Below are positions 51,634 to 60,171 of a stretch of 64,000 bases of DNA, in pieces. The notes under the pieces are model-generated. The model was not told the origin of the DNA, did no database searches, and saw only the letters and a list, made by a program, of their open reading frames with translations. The stretch lies in the NCBI RefSeq assembly GCF_001687325.1, contig NZ_LZRD01000001.1:399137-463136 (forward strand), in the 5' to 3' direction. Source of the stretch: Streptomyces sp. PTY087I2. GTDB lineage: Bacteria > Actinomycetota > Actinomycetes > Streptomycetales > Streptomycetaceae. Each line of letters opens with the position of its first letter. Positions within the stretch are counted from its first letter, which is position 1. The position numbers were made by a program, and so were the translations under genes.

Positions 51634-54600
51634 ATGAGACGCCGTTCGTTACGCCGGGCCGGCCGCGTCGGCCGATCCCCCGGCGGCCCGTCCCCCCTCA
51701 TCGTCGTCACCTCGCTCCTGGCGCTGGTCCTCGCCCTGCTGGTGGCCTCGCCGGCCGGCGCGCAGGCGGCCGATGCGTACCGGGTGCTCGTGTACTCCGA
51801 GGTCACCAACTCCGACCACCCCTCGATCCCGGCGGGCATCGAGGCCATCGAGAAGCTCGGGGCCGAGCACGGCTTCGCGGTCGAGGCTACCGCGGACTCC
51901 TCGGTCTTCAACGACGCCGACCTCGGCCGCTTCCAGGCGGTCGTCTTCAACAACACCAACTCCACGCCGGAGACAGGTGACTTGCTCAACGCGGAGGAGC
52001 GTTCCGCGCTTCAGCGGTACATCCGCGCGGGCGGCGGCTGGGTCGGGCTGCACTCCGCGTCCGCGAGCGAGCGGGACTGGGAGTGGTACGAGGGCCTGGT
52101 CGGCGCGATCTTCGACAAGCACCCCGCCCCGCAGACCGGCCGGATCAAGGTCCTCGACCACGCGCACCCCTCCACACAGCACCTTCCCGACCTCTGGGAG
52201 CGCCAGGAGGAGTGGTACAACTGGCGCACCAACCCCACGTCCAAGGTGCACACCCTCGCCCAGATCAAGGTGCGGGACGGGATCGACGGGCTCGACGAGG
52301 GCGTCGACCACCCGTTCTCCTGGTGCCAGAACTACGACGGGGGCCGCTCCTGGTTCACGGCGGGCGGGCACGACAAGGCGGCCTTCCAGGAGGAGGCGTT
52401 CGTCCAGCACCTGCTCGGCGGCATCCAGTGGGCGGCCGGTGCGGCGGAGGGTGACTGCACCGCGACGCGCACCGGTTCGTTCCAGCGGACCCCGCTGGCC
52501 ACGAGCGATCTGGCCGACCCGTTCGAGCTGGCCGTCGCCCCCGACCGCCGGGTGTTCTTCGCCCAGCGGACCGGGAAGCTGAAGGTGATCGACCAGGAGA
52601 CGATGAAGGTCTCCACCGCGCTGGACTTCGCGTACACCCCGGAGATGACCAGTCAGTCGGACGGCCTGCTGGGCCTCACGCTCGACCCCGGCTTCGCCGA
52701 GAACAACTGGCTGTATCTGCTCTACTCCGACAAGGTCGAGAAGCGGCTGAACCTGTCCCGTTTCACCGCTGACGGCACCACCGTCGACCCGGCATCCGAG
52801 AAGCGGCTGCTGACCGTGCCGACGCTGCGCGGCGAGGGGCGGGCCAACTCGCACATGGCCGGTTCGCTCGCCTTCGACAAGGACGGCAATCTGTACGCGG
52901 CGACCGGCGACAACACCGACCCGTTCGCCTCGGACGGCTTCACGCCGATCGACGAGGGCGAGGGCCGCCGCGCCTGGGACGCGCAGGGCACCGCGGGCAA
53001 CACCAACGACCTGCGGGGCAAGATCCTGCGGATCACGCCCGAGGACGACGGGACGTACTCCGTCCCCCAGGGGAACCTCTTCGCCCCGGGTACGGAGAAG
53101 ACGCGGCCCGAGATCTATGCGATGGGCATGCGCAACCCGTTCCGGATCACCACCGATCCGATCAGCGGGGCCCTGATGGTCGCGGACTACGGCCCCGACG
53201 CCCGTGAGGCGAAGGCGGACCGGGGGCCGGAGGGCACGGTCGAGTTCACCCGTATCACGGAGGCGGGCAACTTCGGCTGGCCGTACTGCATCGGCGACAA
53301 CACTCCGTTCAACGACTACGACTTCGTGACGAAGACGTCCGGCCCGAAGTTCGACTGCTCGGCTCTGGTGAACGACTCGCCGAACAACACCGGTCTGCGG
53401 GAACTGCCGCCGGCCCAGCCCGCCACGGTCTGGTACGCGTACTCCGCATCCGCCGAATTCCCGGAGGTGGGTACCGGGGGAGGCGGTCCGATGGGCGGCC
53501 CGGTCTACGACTTCGACCCGGACAACACCTACCGCACCAAGTTCCCCGAGTACTTCGAGGGGAAGGCGTTCAACTACGAGCTGACGCGGGGCTGGTTCAA
53601 GACGTTCTCGTACCAGAGCGAGGACCAGACGTTCACCGATCCCCGGTTCGACCCGGTGAAGGCGGGCGATCTCCAGTCGATCAACGGCATCTTCGAGGAC
53701 ATGGAGTGGAACCAGCCCTTCGACGCGGACTTCGGTCCCGACGGGGCGCTGTACGTCATCGACTTCGGCCTCGGCAGCGGTACCGGACGCGGCGGGAGCA
53801 ACGAGGGTGCGGGCATCTACCGGATCGACTACGTCGGTGACGGGCGGCTGCCCGACGCCAAGATCTCCGTCGACCGGGACAGCGGGCCGGATCCGCTGAC
53901 CGTGAAGTTCTCCAGCGAGGGTTCAGGACTGCCGGACGATCAACCGGTCACCTACGCCTGGGACTTCGACGGTGACGGCACCACGGACTCGACCGAGGCC
54001 GCGCCCTCGCACACGTACACCGCGAAGGGGCTGCACACCGCGCGGCTCACCGTGACCGGCCCCGACGAGCTGACGGCGCTGGCGGTGCAGGACATCACGG
54101 TGGGCAATACGCGGCCCGAGGTGACGATCCAACAGCCGCCGGACGGCGGGATGTTCAGCTTCGGCGACACGATCCCGTTCACGGTGAAGGTGACCGACGC
54201 GGAGGACGACGAGAGCGGGCCGATCGACTGCTCGCGGGTCGTGGTGCAGTCGCAGCTCGGCCATGACACCCATCTGCATCCGCTGGACAACTACACCGGC
54301 TGCACAGGGGAGATCGTCACGGACGCCGGGGACAGCCACGGTCCGGGGCAGAACCTCTACTACGGGATCACCGCCCAGTACGAGGACAAGGGCGCCCCGG
54401 ACGCCCCGGCGCTGACCGGATCCACCTCGCTGACCCTGCGCACCTCCTTCCGTGAGGCCGAGCACCGCACGGCGACCGGTGGCGCCAACGGCGGTGCGGA
54501 CATCGGGAGTCGGGCCGACGCGTCCGGCGGGAAGCGGCTGATCGAGATCGAGGACGGCGACTGGGTCGCCTTCGCCCCGGTGAACCTCGCCAACGTCGAA

Positions 54601-55134
54601 TCGGTGACGGTCGGCGCGTCCTCCGGCGGGCTCGGCGGCACGGTGGAGTTCCGGGCCGGCTCCCCCACCGGTGAGCTGCTGGGTTCGGTCGAGATCCCGA
54701 ACACCGGCGGCTACGAGAAGCTGATCTCCCCGACGACGGAGCTCAAGGACCCGGGCGGGTCGACCACGCTGTACGCGGTCTTCACCAACCCGGACTGGGC
54801 TCCCGACAAGGCCGACCTGTTCTCGGTCGACTGGCTGCACTTCAACGGGCCGGGCGTGGAGAAGGAGGGCGGGACGACGGTGACGGTGAAGGCCGAACCG
54901 GCGTCCGGTACCGCTCCGTTCGCTGTCTCGCTGAGCAGCACGGTCGAGCCCGCCGAGGGCCGCACGATCGCCTCGTACCACTGGGACTTCGGCGACAACG
55001 TGAAGCCGTCCGGCACCGAGGGGCCCACGGCGACGCACACCTACGACCGCAAGGGCGCCTACACCGCGCATCTGACGGTCACCGACAACAAGGGCGACAC
55101 GACCACCGGCGCCGTCCGCATCGACGTGAAGTGA
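51634..55134 (+). CDS. Secreted ThuA / PQQ-type sugar dehydrogenase / PKD / CBM6 fusion
   Basis: This 1166-residue protein is exported (signal peptide about 1-46, cleavage after AQA). A ThuA-like glutamine-amidotransferase-fold domain is at about 48-265 and a glucose/sorbosone-dehydrogenase beta-propeller at about 280-735 (GLLGLTLDPGF, RGKILRITPEDDG, GMRNPFRI, NFGWPYC). PKD is at about 739-820, a linking beta domain at about 825-930, a CBM6-type sugar-binding domain at about 939-1068, and a second PKD at about 1083-1166. The propeller family oxidises sugars with PQQ in the periplasm or outside. ThuA domains occur in 3-keto-sugar pathways. GGGAG precedes the ATG. Regulation by the LacI protein at 60.2 kb is implied by the shared operator. 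A PQQ supply gene is not in the window. Confidence 0.9.
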   Translation: MRRRSLRRAGRVGRSPGGPSPLIVVTSLLALVLALLVASPAGAQAADAYRVLVYSEVTNSDHPSIPAGIEAIEKLGAEHGFAVEATADSSVFNDADLGRFQAVVFNNTNSTPETGDLLNAEERSALQRYIRAGGGWVGLHSASASERDWEWYEGLVGAIFDKHPAPQTGRIKVLDHAHPSTQHLPDLWERQEEWYNWRTNPTSKVHTLAQIKVRDGIDGLDEGVDHPFSWCQNYDGGRSWFTAGGHDKAAFQEEAFVQHLLGGIQWAAGAAEGDCTATRTGSFQRTPLATSDLADPFELAVAPDRRVFFAQRTGKLKVIDQETMKVSTALDFAYTPEMTSQSDGLLGLTLDPGFAENNWLYLLYSDKVEKRLNLSRFTADGTTVDPASEKRLLTVPTLRGEGRANSHMAGSLAFDKDGNLYAATGDNTDPFASDGFTPIDEGEGRRAWDAQGTAGNTNDLRGKILRITPEDDGTYSVPQGNLFAPGTEKTRPEIYAMGMRNPFRITTDPISGALMVADYGPDAREAKADRGPEGTVEFTRITEAGNFGWPYCIGDNTPFNDYDFVTKTSGPKFDCSALVNDSPNNTGLRELPPAQPATVWYAYSASAEFPEVGTGGGGPMGGPVYDFDPDNTYRTKFPEYFEGKAFNYELTRGWFKTFSYQSEDQTFTDPRFDPVKAGDLQSINGIFEDMEWNQPFDADFGPDGALYVIDFGLGSGTGRGGSNEGAGIYRIDYVGDGRLPDAKISVDRDSGPDPLTVKFSSEGSGLPDDQPVTYAWDFDGDGTTDSTEAAPSHTYTAKGLHTARLTVTGPDELTALAVQDITVGNTRPEVTIQQPPDGGMFSFGDTIPFTVKVTDAEDDESGPIDCSRVVVQSQLGHDTHLHPLDNYTGCTGEIVTDAGDSHGPGQNLYYGITAQYEDKGAPDAPALTGSTSLTLRTSFREAEHRTATGGANGGADIGSRADASGGKRLIEIEDGDWVAFAPVNLANVESVTVGASSGGLGGTVEFRAGSPTGELLGSVEIPNTGGYEKLISPTTELKDPGGSTTLYAVFTNPDWAPDKADLFSVDWLHFNGPGVEKEGGTTVTVKAEPASGTAPFAVSLSSTVEPAEGRTIASYHWDFGDNVKPSGTEGPTATHTYDRKGAYTAHLTVTDNKGDTTTGAVRIDVK

Positions 55135-55149
55135 ATCGACGTGAAGTGA
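55120..55149. repeat. 15-bp tandem duplication at the gene junction
   Basis: ATCGACGTGAAGTGA occurs twice in succession (55120-55134 and 55135-55149). The first copy ends the ThuA gene with its stop, and the second lies between the genes and holds another in-frame stop. Confidence 0.9.
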
Positions 55150-55157
55150 GGAGTCCC

Positions 55158-56030
55158 GTGGGAACGCAGCACGCGAACGGAGCCCGAAGAGCCTTTCTCG
55201 GTACGGCGTTGGGGGCGGTGGCCGCCGTCGGCCTGGGCGCTTCCCCGGCCGCCGCGACGGCCCGCCGAGGGTGCCGGCGGATCCCGCCGTCGGGGATCGG
55301 CATGCACCTGTACACCATGCGGACGCCGCTCGCGGAAGACTTCGAGGGCACGCTGGAGCAGCTCGCGGAGATCGGGTACGCGACGGTCGGCGTGAGCGGC
55401 CGGCACGGCAACTCCCCCGCCGCGATACGGCAGATGCTGGACCGAACCCGGCTCAAGGCGGTGCTGGAACATGTCGGCTACGACATCGTGACCGGTCCCG
55501 GGCTTCCGCAGGCGCTGGAGGACGTCCACACCCTCGGGGGTCAGTGGATCGTGGTGCCGAGCCTGCCCGGTTCGCTGCACTCGCCGGACGGATACCGGGA
55601 GGTGGCACGGCAGTTCAACCGGGCGGGTCTGGCCGCCCGGGAGTCCGGGCTGAAGCTGCTGTACCACAATCACGGCAGCGACCATGAGGTGGTGGACGGC
55701 GTCAGCCTGTACGACATCCTGCTGAACGAGACCGATCCGGAGCTGGTCGGTTTCGAGCTGGATCTGTACTGGGCGGCCGACGGCGGCTCGTCCGACCCGG
55801 GCGAGCTGTTCGTCCGGCACCGGGGGCGCTTCCCCGCGCTCCATGTGAAGGACATGGCGCCGAACGGGGACTTCGCGGACGTCGGGTCGGGGATCCTGGA
55901 CTTCCCGGCGATGTTCGACACCGCGCGGCAGGGCGGGGTGAAGCAGTGGCTGGTGGAGCACGACGCCCCGGCCGATCCGTTCGCCTCGGCGCGGGCCAGC
56001 TACCGGTATCTGTCCCGGCTGCGTTACTGA
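55158..56030 (+). CDS. Exported TIM-barrel sugar isomerase/epimerase-like protein
   Basis: The 290-residue protein is of the xylose-isomerase-like TIM barrel family (AP_endonuc_2), with GIGMHLYTMR, LLYHNHGSDHE and FELDLYW ... HVKDM metal-binding segments holding the usual Glu/Asp/His. An N-terminal ARRAFLGTALGA stretch plus a hydrophobic core and AAA-type cleavage site suggests Tat export, like its neighbour. The GTG at 55158 after GAGGAG is chosen over one that overlaps the upstream stop. Family members act on sugars and keto-sugars, fitting a role beside the dehydrogenase. Confidence 0.85.
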   Translation: MGTQHANGARRAFLGTALGAVAAVGLGASPAAATARRGCRRIPPSGIGMHLYTMRTPLAEDFEGTLEQLAEIGYATVGVSGRHGNSPAAIRQMLDRTRLKAVLEHVGYDIVTGPGLPQALEDVHTLGGQWIVVPSLPGSLHSPDGYREVARQFNRAGLAARESGLKLLYHNHGSDHEVVDGVSLYDILLNETDPELVGFELDLYWAADGGSSDPGELFVRHRGRFPALHVKDMAPNGDFADVGSGILDFPAMFDTARQGGVKQWLVEHDAPADPFASARASYRYLSRLRY

Positions 56031-56091
56031 GCCGTCGTGGTCGCGGTCCGGCCCCGGGTGTGCGGTACGGCGCCCGGGGCCGGGCCGCGTC

Positions 56092-57042
56092 TCAGCGGTG
56101 GGCGGCGAAGAACTCCTCGTACCAGGCGAGGGTGGCGTCCAGCGCCGTCTCCAGCGGGGTGGGGGTGAGTCCGTAGGCCTTCTCGATGGCGGAGGAGTCG
56201 AGGATCTGCGGTTCGGTGTGCTGGTAGAACATCTCGGCGTACTCCGCCATGAAGGTCTCGTCGAACGGGCCGAAGGGGCGCGGTTCGGTGATGACGGTGA
56301 GGTCGATCGGCCGGCCGGTGCGCTGTTCGATGAGCGTGAGGATCTCCCGGGTGGTGCGGGCCGGTGCGGTGGGCAGGTGCCACACCCGCCCGTCGGCGTC
56401 CGGGTGTTCGCCGAGGGTGGCGAGGCCGGCCGCGACGTCCTCGATGTACGTGTAGCTGTGCGGCAGGTCGATGTCGCCGAGTGCGGGCACGGGCTGCCCC
56501 GTGAGCGCGGCCGGGAAGACGGCCCCGCCGAGCGTGGAGTTGAGGACCCCGGGCCCGACGAAGTCGGCGGAGCGCCCGAGAACGACGGGGAGCCGGCCCT
56601 CACGGTGGGCGGCGAGGTAGCGGGCGTCCAGCTCGGCCCGCATCCGGCCCTTGCGGGTGGTGGCGTTCCACGGGGTGTCCTCGGTCATCACCGCGCCGTG
56701 CGTCTCCCCGTACGGGTAGAGCGTGTCGAGCACGACGAGCCGCGCGCCCTCCGCCTCGGCGGCATCGAGGACCGCCTCCTGGATCTTCGGCATGACCTCC
56801 ACCTGGAGGTGATACCCGACGTTGACGCAGTGGTACACGACGGCGGCCCCGGCCACGGCGTCGCGGGCGCCCTCGGAGGTGGCGACATCGGCGGCGTACC
56901 GCTCGACGCCTTCGAGCGCGGCGCCGCTCCCCGACCGGTCGACGAGCCGTACGGGGTGGCCCCGGCGGACCAGCTCGCGGGCGAGGGCGGTACCGGCGGG
57001 TCCGGAGCCGAGGACGGTGTGGAGGGGCTGGGCGGCGGTCAT
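56092..57042 (-). CDS. NAD(P)-binding epimerase/dehydratase-family protein
   Basis: The 316-residue protein has a Rossmann start, VLGSGPAGTALARELVRRGH (GxGxxG), and an extended-SDR layout with a YPYGET segment supplying the Tyr region, then HSYTYIEDVAAGLATL. It resembles the NAD-dependent epimerase family acting on nucleotide or free sugars. AAGGGACCCGTC precedes the ATG at 57042, and a longer frame upstream has no site. It is convergent with the TIM-barrel gene. Substrate unknown. Confidence 0.8.
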   Translation of the reverse strand: MTAAQPLHTVLGSGPAGTALARELVRRGHPVRLVDRSGSGAALEGVERYAADVATSEGARDAVAGAAVVYHCVNVGYHLQVEVMPKIQEAVLDAAEAEGARLVVLDTLYPYGETHGAVMTEDTPWNATTRKGRMRAELDARYLAAHREGRLPVVLGRSADFVGPGVLNSTLGGAVFPAALTGQPVPALGDIDLPHSYTYIEDVAAGLATLGEHPDADGRVWHLPTAPARTTREILTLIEQRTGRPIDLTVITEPRPFGPFDETFMAEYAEMFYQHTEPQILDSSAIEKAYGLTPTPLETALDATLAWYEEFFAAHR

Positions 57043-57230
57043 GACGGGTCCCTTCGGGCGGAGGCAGCGAGGGAAGCGGAAGCACGTGAGTTTGATGCGC
57101 TCGCTTCTGTTAGAGACCATAACCACTGCGAGCGCTCACCGCAATGGCTTTCGTTAGACCCCTTAACGCAGAGGTCCCGGGCAGGAGACCCTGCCCGGGA
57201 CCGAAACCTTCTCCACGAACGCGGACGCCC

Positions 57231-58061
57231 TCAGTCGTGCGCGGACACCGCCCCCAGCAGATCGCGGATGTGGGCCGCCGCCGCCCGGAACTCCGGGCGG
57301 CCCAGCGTCTCGCTGTAGTCGCGCTCGGCGGGCAGGCCCACCTCGATGATCTCCGTGACGGTGCCGGGGCGCGGGCTCATCACCACCACCCGGTCGGCCA
57401 GGTAGACGGCCTCCGAGATGGAGTGGGTGACCAACAGGACCGTCGTGCCGGTGGTGCGCCAGATGCGGTTCAGCTCGGTGTTCATCTGCTCGCGGGTGAG
57501 GGCGTCCAGCGCGCCGAAGGGCTCGTCCATCAGGAGGACCGGCGGTTCGTGCAGCAACGCCCGGCAGAGCGCGACGCGTTGCTGCATCCCGCCGGAGAGC
57601 TCGTGCGGGTAGGCGTCCTCGAATCCGCCCAGTCCGGTCATCCGGATCAGCTCGTCGGCCCGGGCGCGCGCCACGGCCGGTTCCATGCGGCGGATCTCGG
57701 CCTGGAGCAGGATGTTGCGCAGCGCCGAGCGCCACTCCAGCAGGGCCGCGCGCTGGAAGACGTAACCGATGTCGTGGCGGGGGCCGGTGACGCGCTCGCC
57801 GCCGAGCAGGACGTCCCCCGAGGAGGCGGTGAGCAGACCGGCCACCAGTTTGAGGAGGGTGGACTTGCCGCACCCCGACGGTCCGACAATGGCGACGAAC
57901 TCCCCCGGCGCCACGTCCAGCGAGACATCGCTGAGCGCGGTGACATCGCGCTTCTTGCTCCGGAACCGGACCGCCACGTCCGCGAGCCGGACCCCGGCCG
58001 CCGGTCCCGCCCCTGCGGCGGCCGGGACGCGCGGTGTCGTCTGCTGCTTCGGCATCGTCAT
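57231..58061 (-). CDS. ABC transporter ATPase (SsuB/TauB/ThiZ type)
   Basis: The 276-residue nucleotide-binding subunit has Walker A GPSGCGKST, signature LSGGMQQRVALCRALL, Walker B VLLMDEPFGALD and switch His in LLVTHSISEA. Sequence class is that of nitrate/sulfonate/taurine and HMP importers. The ATG overlaps the stop of the substrate-binding protein by 4 bp (ATGA). It is the last gene of a three-gene importer operon. Confidence 0.95.
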   Translation of the reverse strand: MTMPKQQTTPRVPAAAGAGPAAGVRLADVAVRFRSKKRDVTALSDVSLDVAPGEFVAIVGPSGCGKSTLLKLVAGLLTASSGDVLLGGERVTGPRHDIGYVFQRAALLEWRSALRNILLQAEIRRMEPAVARARADELIRMTGLGGFEDAYPHELSGGMQQRVALCRALLHEPPVLLMDEPFGALDALTREQMNTELNRIWRTTGTTVLLVTHSISEAVYLADRVVVMSPRPGTVTEIIEVGLPAERDYSETLGRPEFRAAAAHIRDLLGAVSAHD

Positions 58062-59077
58062 CCCTTCAGGGCCGTCTTCGTGTCCCAGTACTCCCCGACG
58101 GCCTTCGGCTTGGTGACCATGCCGGCCTCGGCGAACACGTCGATGGTCTGCTGCCAGTCCGCCTCGGTGTTGACGCCGGGCGCCTTGCCCTCGGTCGCCG
58201 CCGTGTGGAGCAGGGTCAGCGTCGTCGCGAACTGCTCGGACAGCACGGTCTTCGGCGGCAGTTGCTCGGAGGCCCCCTCCATGGCCGCCACCGCCGGCTC
58301 GGGCGCCTTCGCGGCGGCCGCCCAGGCCTCGCTGACCGCCTTCACCATGCGCTCCGCCACCGCCGGCTTCGAGGCGAGGATCTTCTGCCCGGCGAGCAGA
58401 CCGTTGGAGTAGAAGTTCAGGCCGTGCTCGGAGAACCGGAGGTAGGAGACCGGCTTCTTGGCCTTGTCCTGCATGGTCGGGCCCTGGTCGCTGGCGTAAC
58501 CGAGGAGGCCGTCGGTCTTTCCGGAGATCACCGCGGCGATCTTGCCGGCCGGGTCGGTGTTCTGGACGGTGACATCGGACTCGCCGATGCCGTTCTTCTT
58601 CAGGAAGATCGGGAAGGTCTTGGACAGCGCGTCCCCGGCCGTCCCGGCGATCGTCCGCCCCTTCAGATCGCCGGGCCCCTTGATGCCCTTCGCGTCGAAG
58701 GACTGCACGGAGGCCGGGGTCGTCTGGAGGAAGACACCGAGGCTCTTCACCTTCACGCCCTGGTCGACACCCGCGAGGAGGGCCGGGGTGTCGGCCCAGC
58801 CGAAGTCGGTCTGCCCGGCGGCCGTCGCCTGGACCGTCTTCTGGGAGCCCTGACCCGCCCGGATGTCCAGGTCGATGCCGTGCTTCTCGAAGATCTTCTG
58901 CTGCTTGCCGTAGTAGAACGGCGCGTGTTCGCCGTACGGATACCAGTTGAGCGTCAGCGTGACCTTGTCCAGCTTCTTGCCGGAGTCGCTGGTGCTGGTC
59001 GAGGAGTCCTCGCCGCCGCAGGCGGTGGCCACCAGGACGAGGGGGACGACACCGATCAGGAGTCTGCGCGCATGCAT
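58058..59077 (-). CDS. ABC transporter substrate-binding lipoprotein (NMT1/THI5 type)
   Basis: The 339-residue protein has a lipoprotein signal (LVATAC lipobox, Cys20) and an NMT1/THI5-like fold beginning LTLNWYPYGEHAPFYYG. This class binds thiamine precursors, sulfonates, nitrate or similar small ligands. The N-terminal motif resembles pyrimidine-precursor binders, but no TPP riboswitch was seen. It lies 36 bp after the permease gene. Confidence 0.9.
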   Translation of the reverse strand: MHARRLLIGVVPLVLVATACGGEDSSTSTSDSGKKLDKVTLTLNWYPYGEHAPFYYGKQQKIFEKHGIDLDIRAGQGSQKTVQATAAGQTDFGWADTPALLAGVDQGVKVKSLGVFLQTTPASVQSFDAKGIKGPGDLKGRTIAGTAGDALSKTFPIFLKKNGIGESDVTVQNTDPAGKIAAVISGKTDGLLGYASDQGPTMQDKAKKPVSYLRFSEHGLNFYSNGLLAGQKILASKPAVAERMVKAVSEAWAAAAKAPEPAVAAMEGASEQLPPKTVLSEQFATTLTLLHTAATEGKAPGVNTEADWQQTIDVFAEAGMVTKPKAVGEYWDTKTALKG

Positions 59078-59113
59078 GGGCTGGCCCTTCTCACGAGGAG
59101 GTCGGTGCGTGGT

Positions 59114-59977
59114 TCAGAACGTGGTGGTGGCCGAGGTGTCCCGGCGGCTGGCGTGCCACGGCAGGAGCAGCTTCTCGGCGATCTCGACGACGACGAACAG
59201 CACGACGCCGATCAGCGACATCACCAGGAGCCCCGCGAAGAGCATCGGTGTGTCGAGGTTGCCGTTGGCCTGGAGGATGACGTAGCCGAGCCCTTCGTTC
59301 GCCCCGACGAACTCGCCGACGACCGCGCCGGTCACCGCGAGCGTGACGGCCACCTTGAGTCCGGAGAACAGATGCGGCAGGGACGCCGGGAAGCGGATCT
59401 TCACGAAGGTCTGCCAGGGCTTCGCCCCCATCGTGGCGGACAGTTGGAGCATTTCCGGGTCGACGGCCTTGAGCCCGGTGACCATCGAGATCACCACCGG
59501 GAAGAACGCGATGAGCACGGCGATGAGGATCTTGGGCGCGATGCCGAACCCGAGCCACACCACGAACAGCGGGGCGATGGCGATCTTCGGCACGACCTGG
59601 GCGAAGAGCAGGATCGGGTAGAGCGTGCGCTCGACCGTCGAGGAGTAGACCATCACCACCGCGGCCAGCACCCCGACGGCGACCGCGATGGCGAAGCCGA
59701 GGAGCGTCTCGTACGTCGTCACCCAGGTGTGCTGCCAGAGGTAACCGGCCTTCGAGGTCAGGACGTCGAGCGTCGCACCGGGCGACGGCACGAGATAGGC
59801 CCCGATCAGCTCGGCGGCCGCGATCACCCACCAGACGACCAGAGCGGCCAGCAGCAGGGCGAGGGGCCGCCAGCTCTGCTCCGCCGCGCGGACGAGCCGC
59901 TCCCCGGGCGTGGGACCGGCCCTGCGGGCGACCCCCGCCGCATCGGCGGGGCGCTTGCTGAGCGCGCTCTGGCTCAC
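59114..59977 (-). CDS. ABC transporter permease
   Basis: The 287-residue membrane subunit has about six helices and the EAA loop around TMGAKPWQTFVKIRFPASLP. It is the first gene of the importer operon. The GTG at 59977 follows AGGGAG. A longer frame upstream would cross the LacI operators and is rejected. It is divergent from lacI with the palindromes between them, so the operon is probably LacI-repressed. Confidence 0.9.
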   Translation of the reverse strand: MSQSALSKRPADAAGVARRAGPTPGERLVRAAEQSWRPLALLLAALVVWWVIAAAELIGAYLVPSPGATLDVLTSKAGYLWQHTWVTTYETLLGFAIAVAVGVLAAVVMVYSSTVERTLYPILLFAQVVPKIAIAPLFVVWLGFGIAPKILIAVLIAFFPVVISMVTGLKAVDPEMLQLSATMGAKPWQTFVKIRFPASLPHLFSGLKVAVTLAVTGAVVGEFVGANEGLGYVILQANGNLDTPMLFAGLLVMSLIGVVLFVVVEIAEKLLLPWHASRRDTSATTTF

Positions 59978-60046
59978 GGTGAACTCCCTGAACTTAGAGG
60001 GCAGTTGTGGAGAGCTGTGCAATGCTGCGATGCTGCGGGCCGACCG

Positions 60047-60073
60047 TGAAGGCGCTTTCAGAAAGCGCTTTCT
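60047..60073. promoter_or_regulatory. Twin LacI-type operators between the importer operon and lacI
   Basis: AGAAAGCGCTTTCT (60060-60073) is perfect and identical to the site at 51579. An imperfect copy, TGAAGGCGCTTTCA (60047-60060), is centred 13 bp away. TAAGGT at 60076-60081 is a likely -10 for lacI, so binding would occlude its promoter. Confidence 0.75.
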
Positions 60074-60171
60074 GGTAAGGTGCCGCCACGCTAATGACTG
60101 CTCCCGCGCACGGTCAAGAGGTCGTCCCGAAGTTTCGGGGCCCTGCCACCACCGCACCCCTGGGGGTCGAG

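Noticed and set aside
57126..57146. GAGCGCTC palindrome upstream of the epimerase as a third site for the LacI regulator
   Set aside because: The flanks do not match AGAAAGCGCTTTCT and symmetry stops after 8 bases.
57043..60171. TPP riboswitch controlling the NMT1/THI5-type importer
   Set aside because: No thi-box-like sequence was seen upstream of the permease. Palindromic LacI sites explain the control better.
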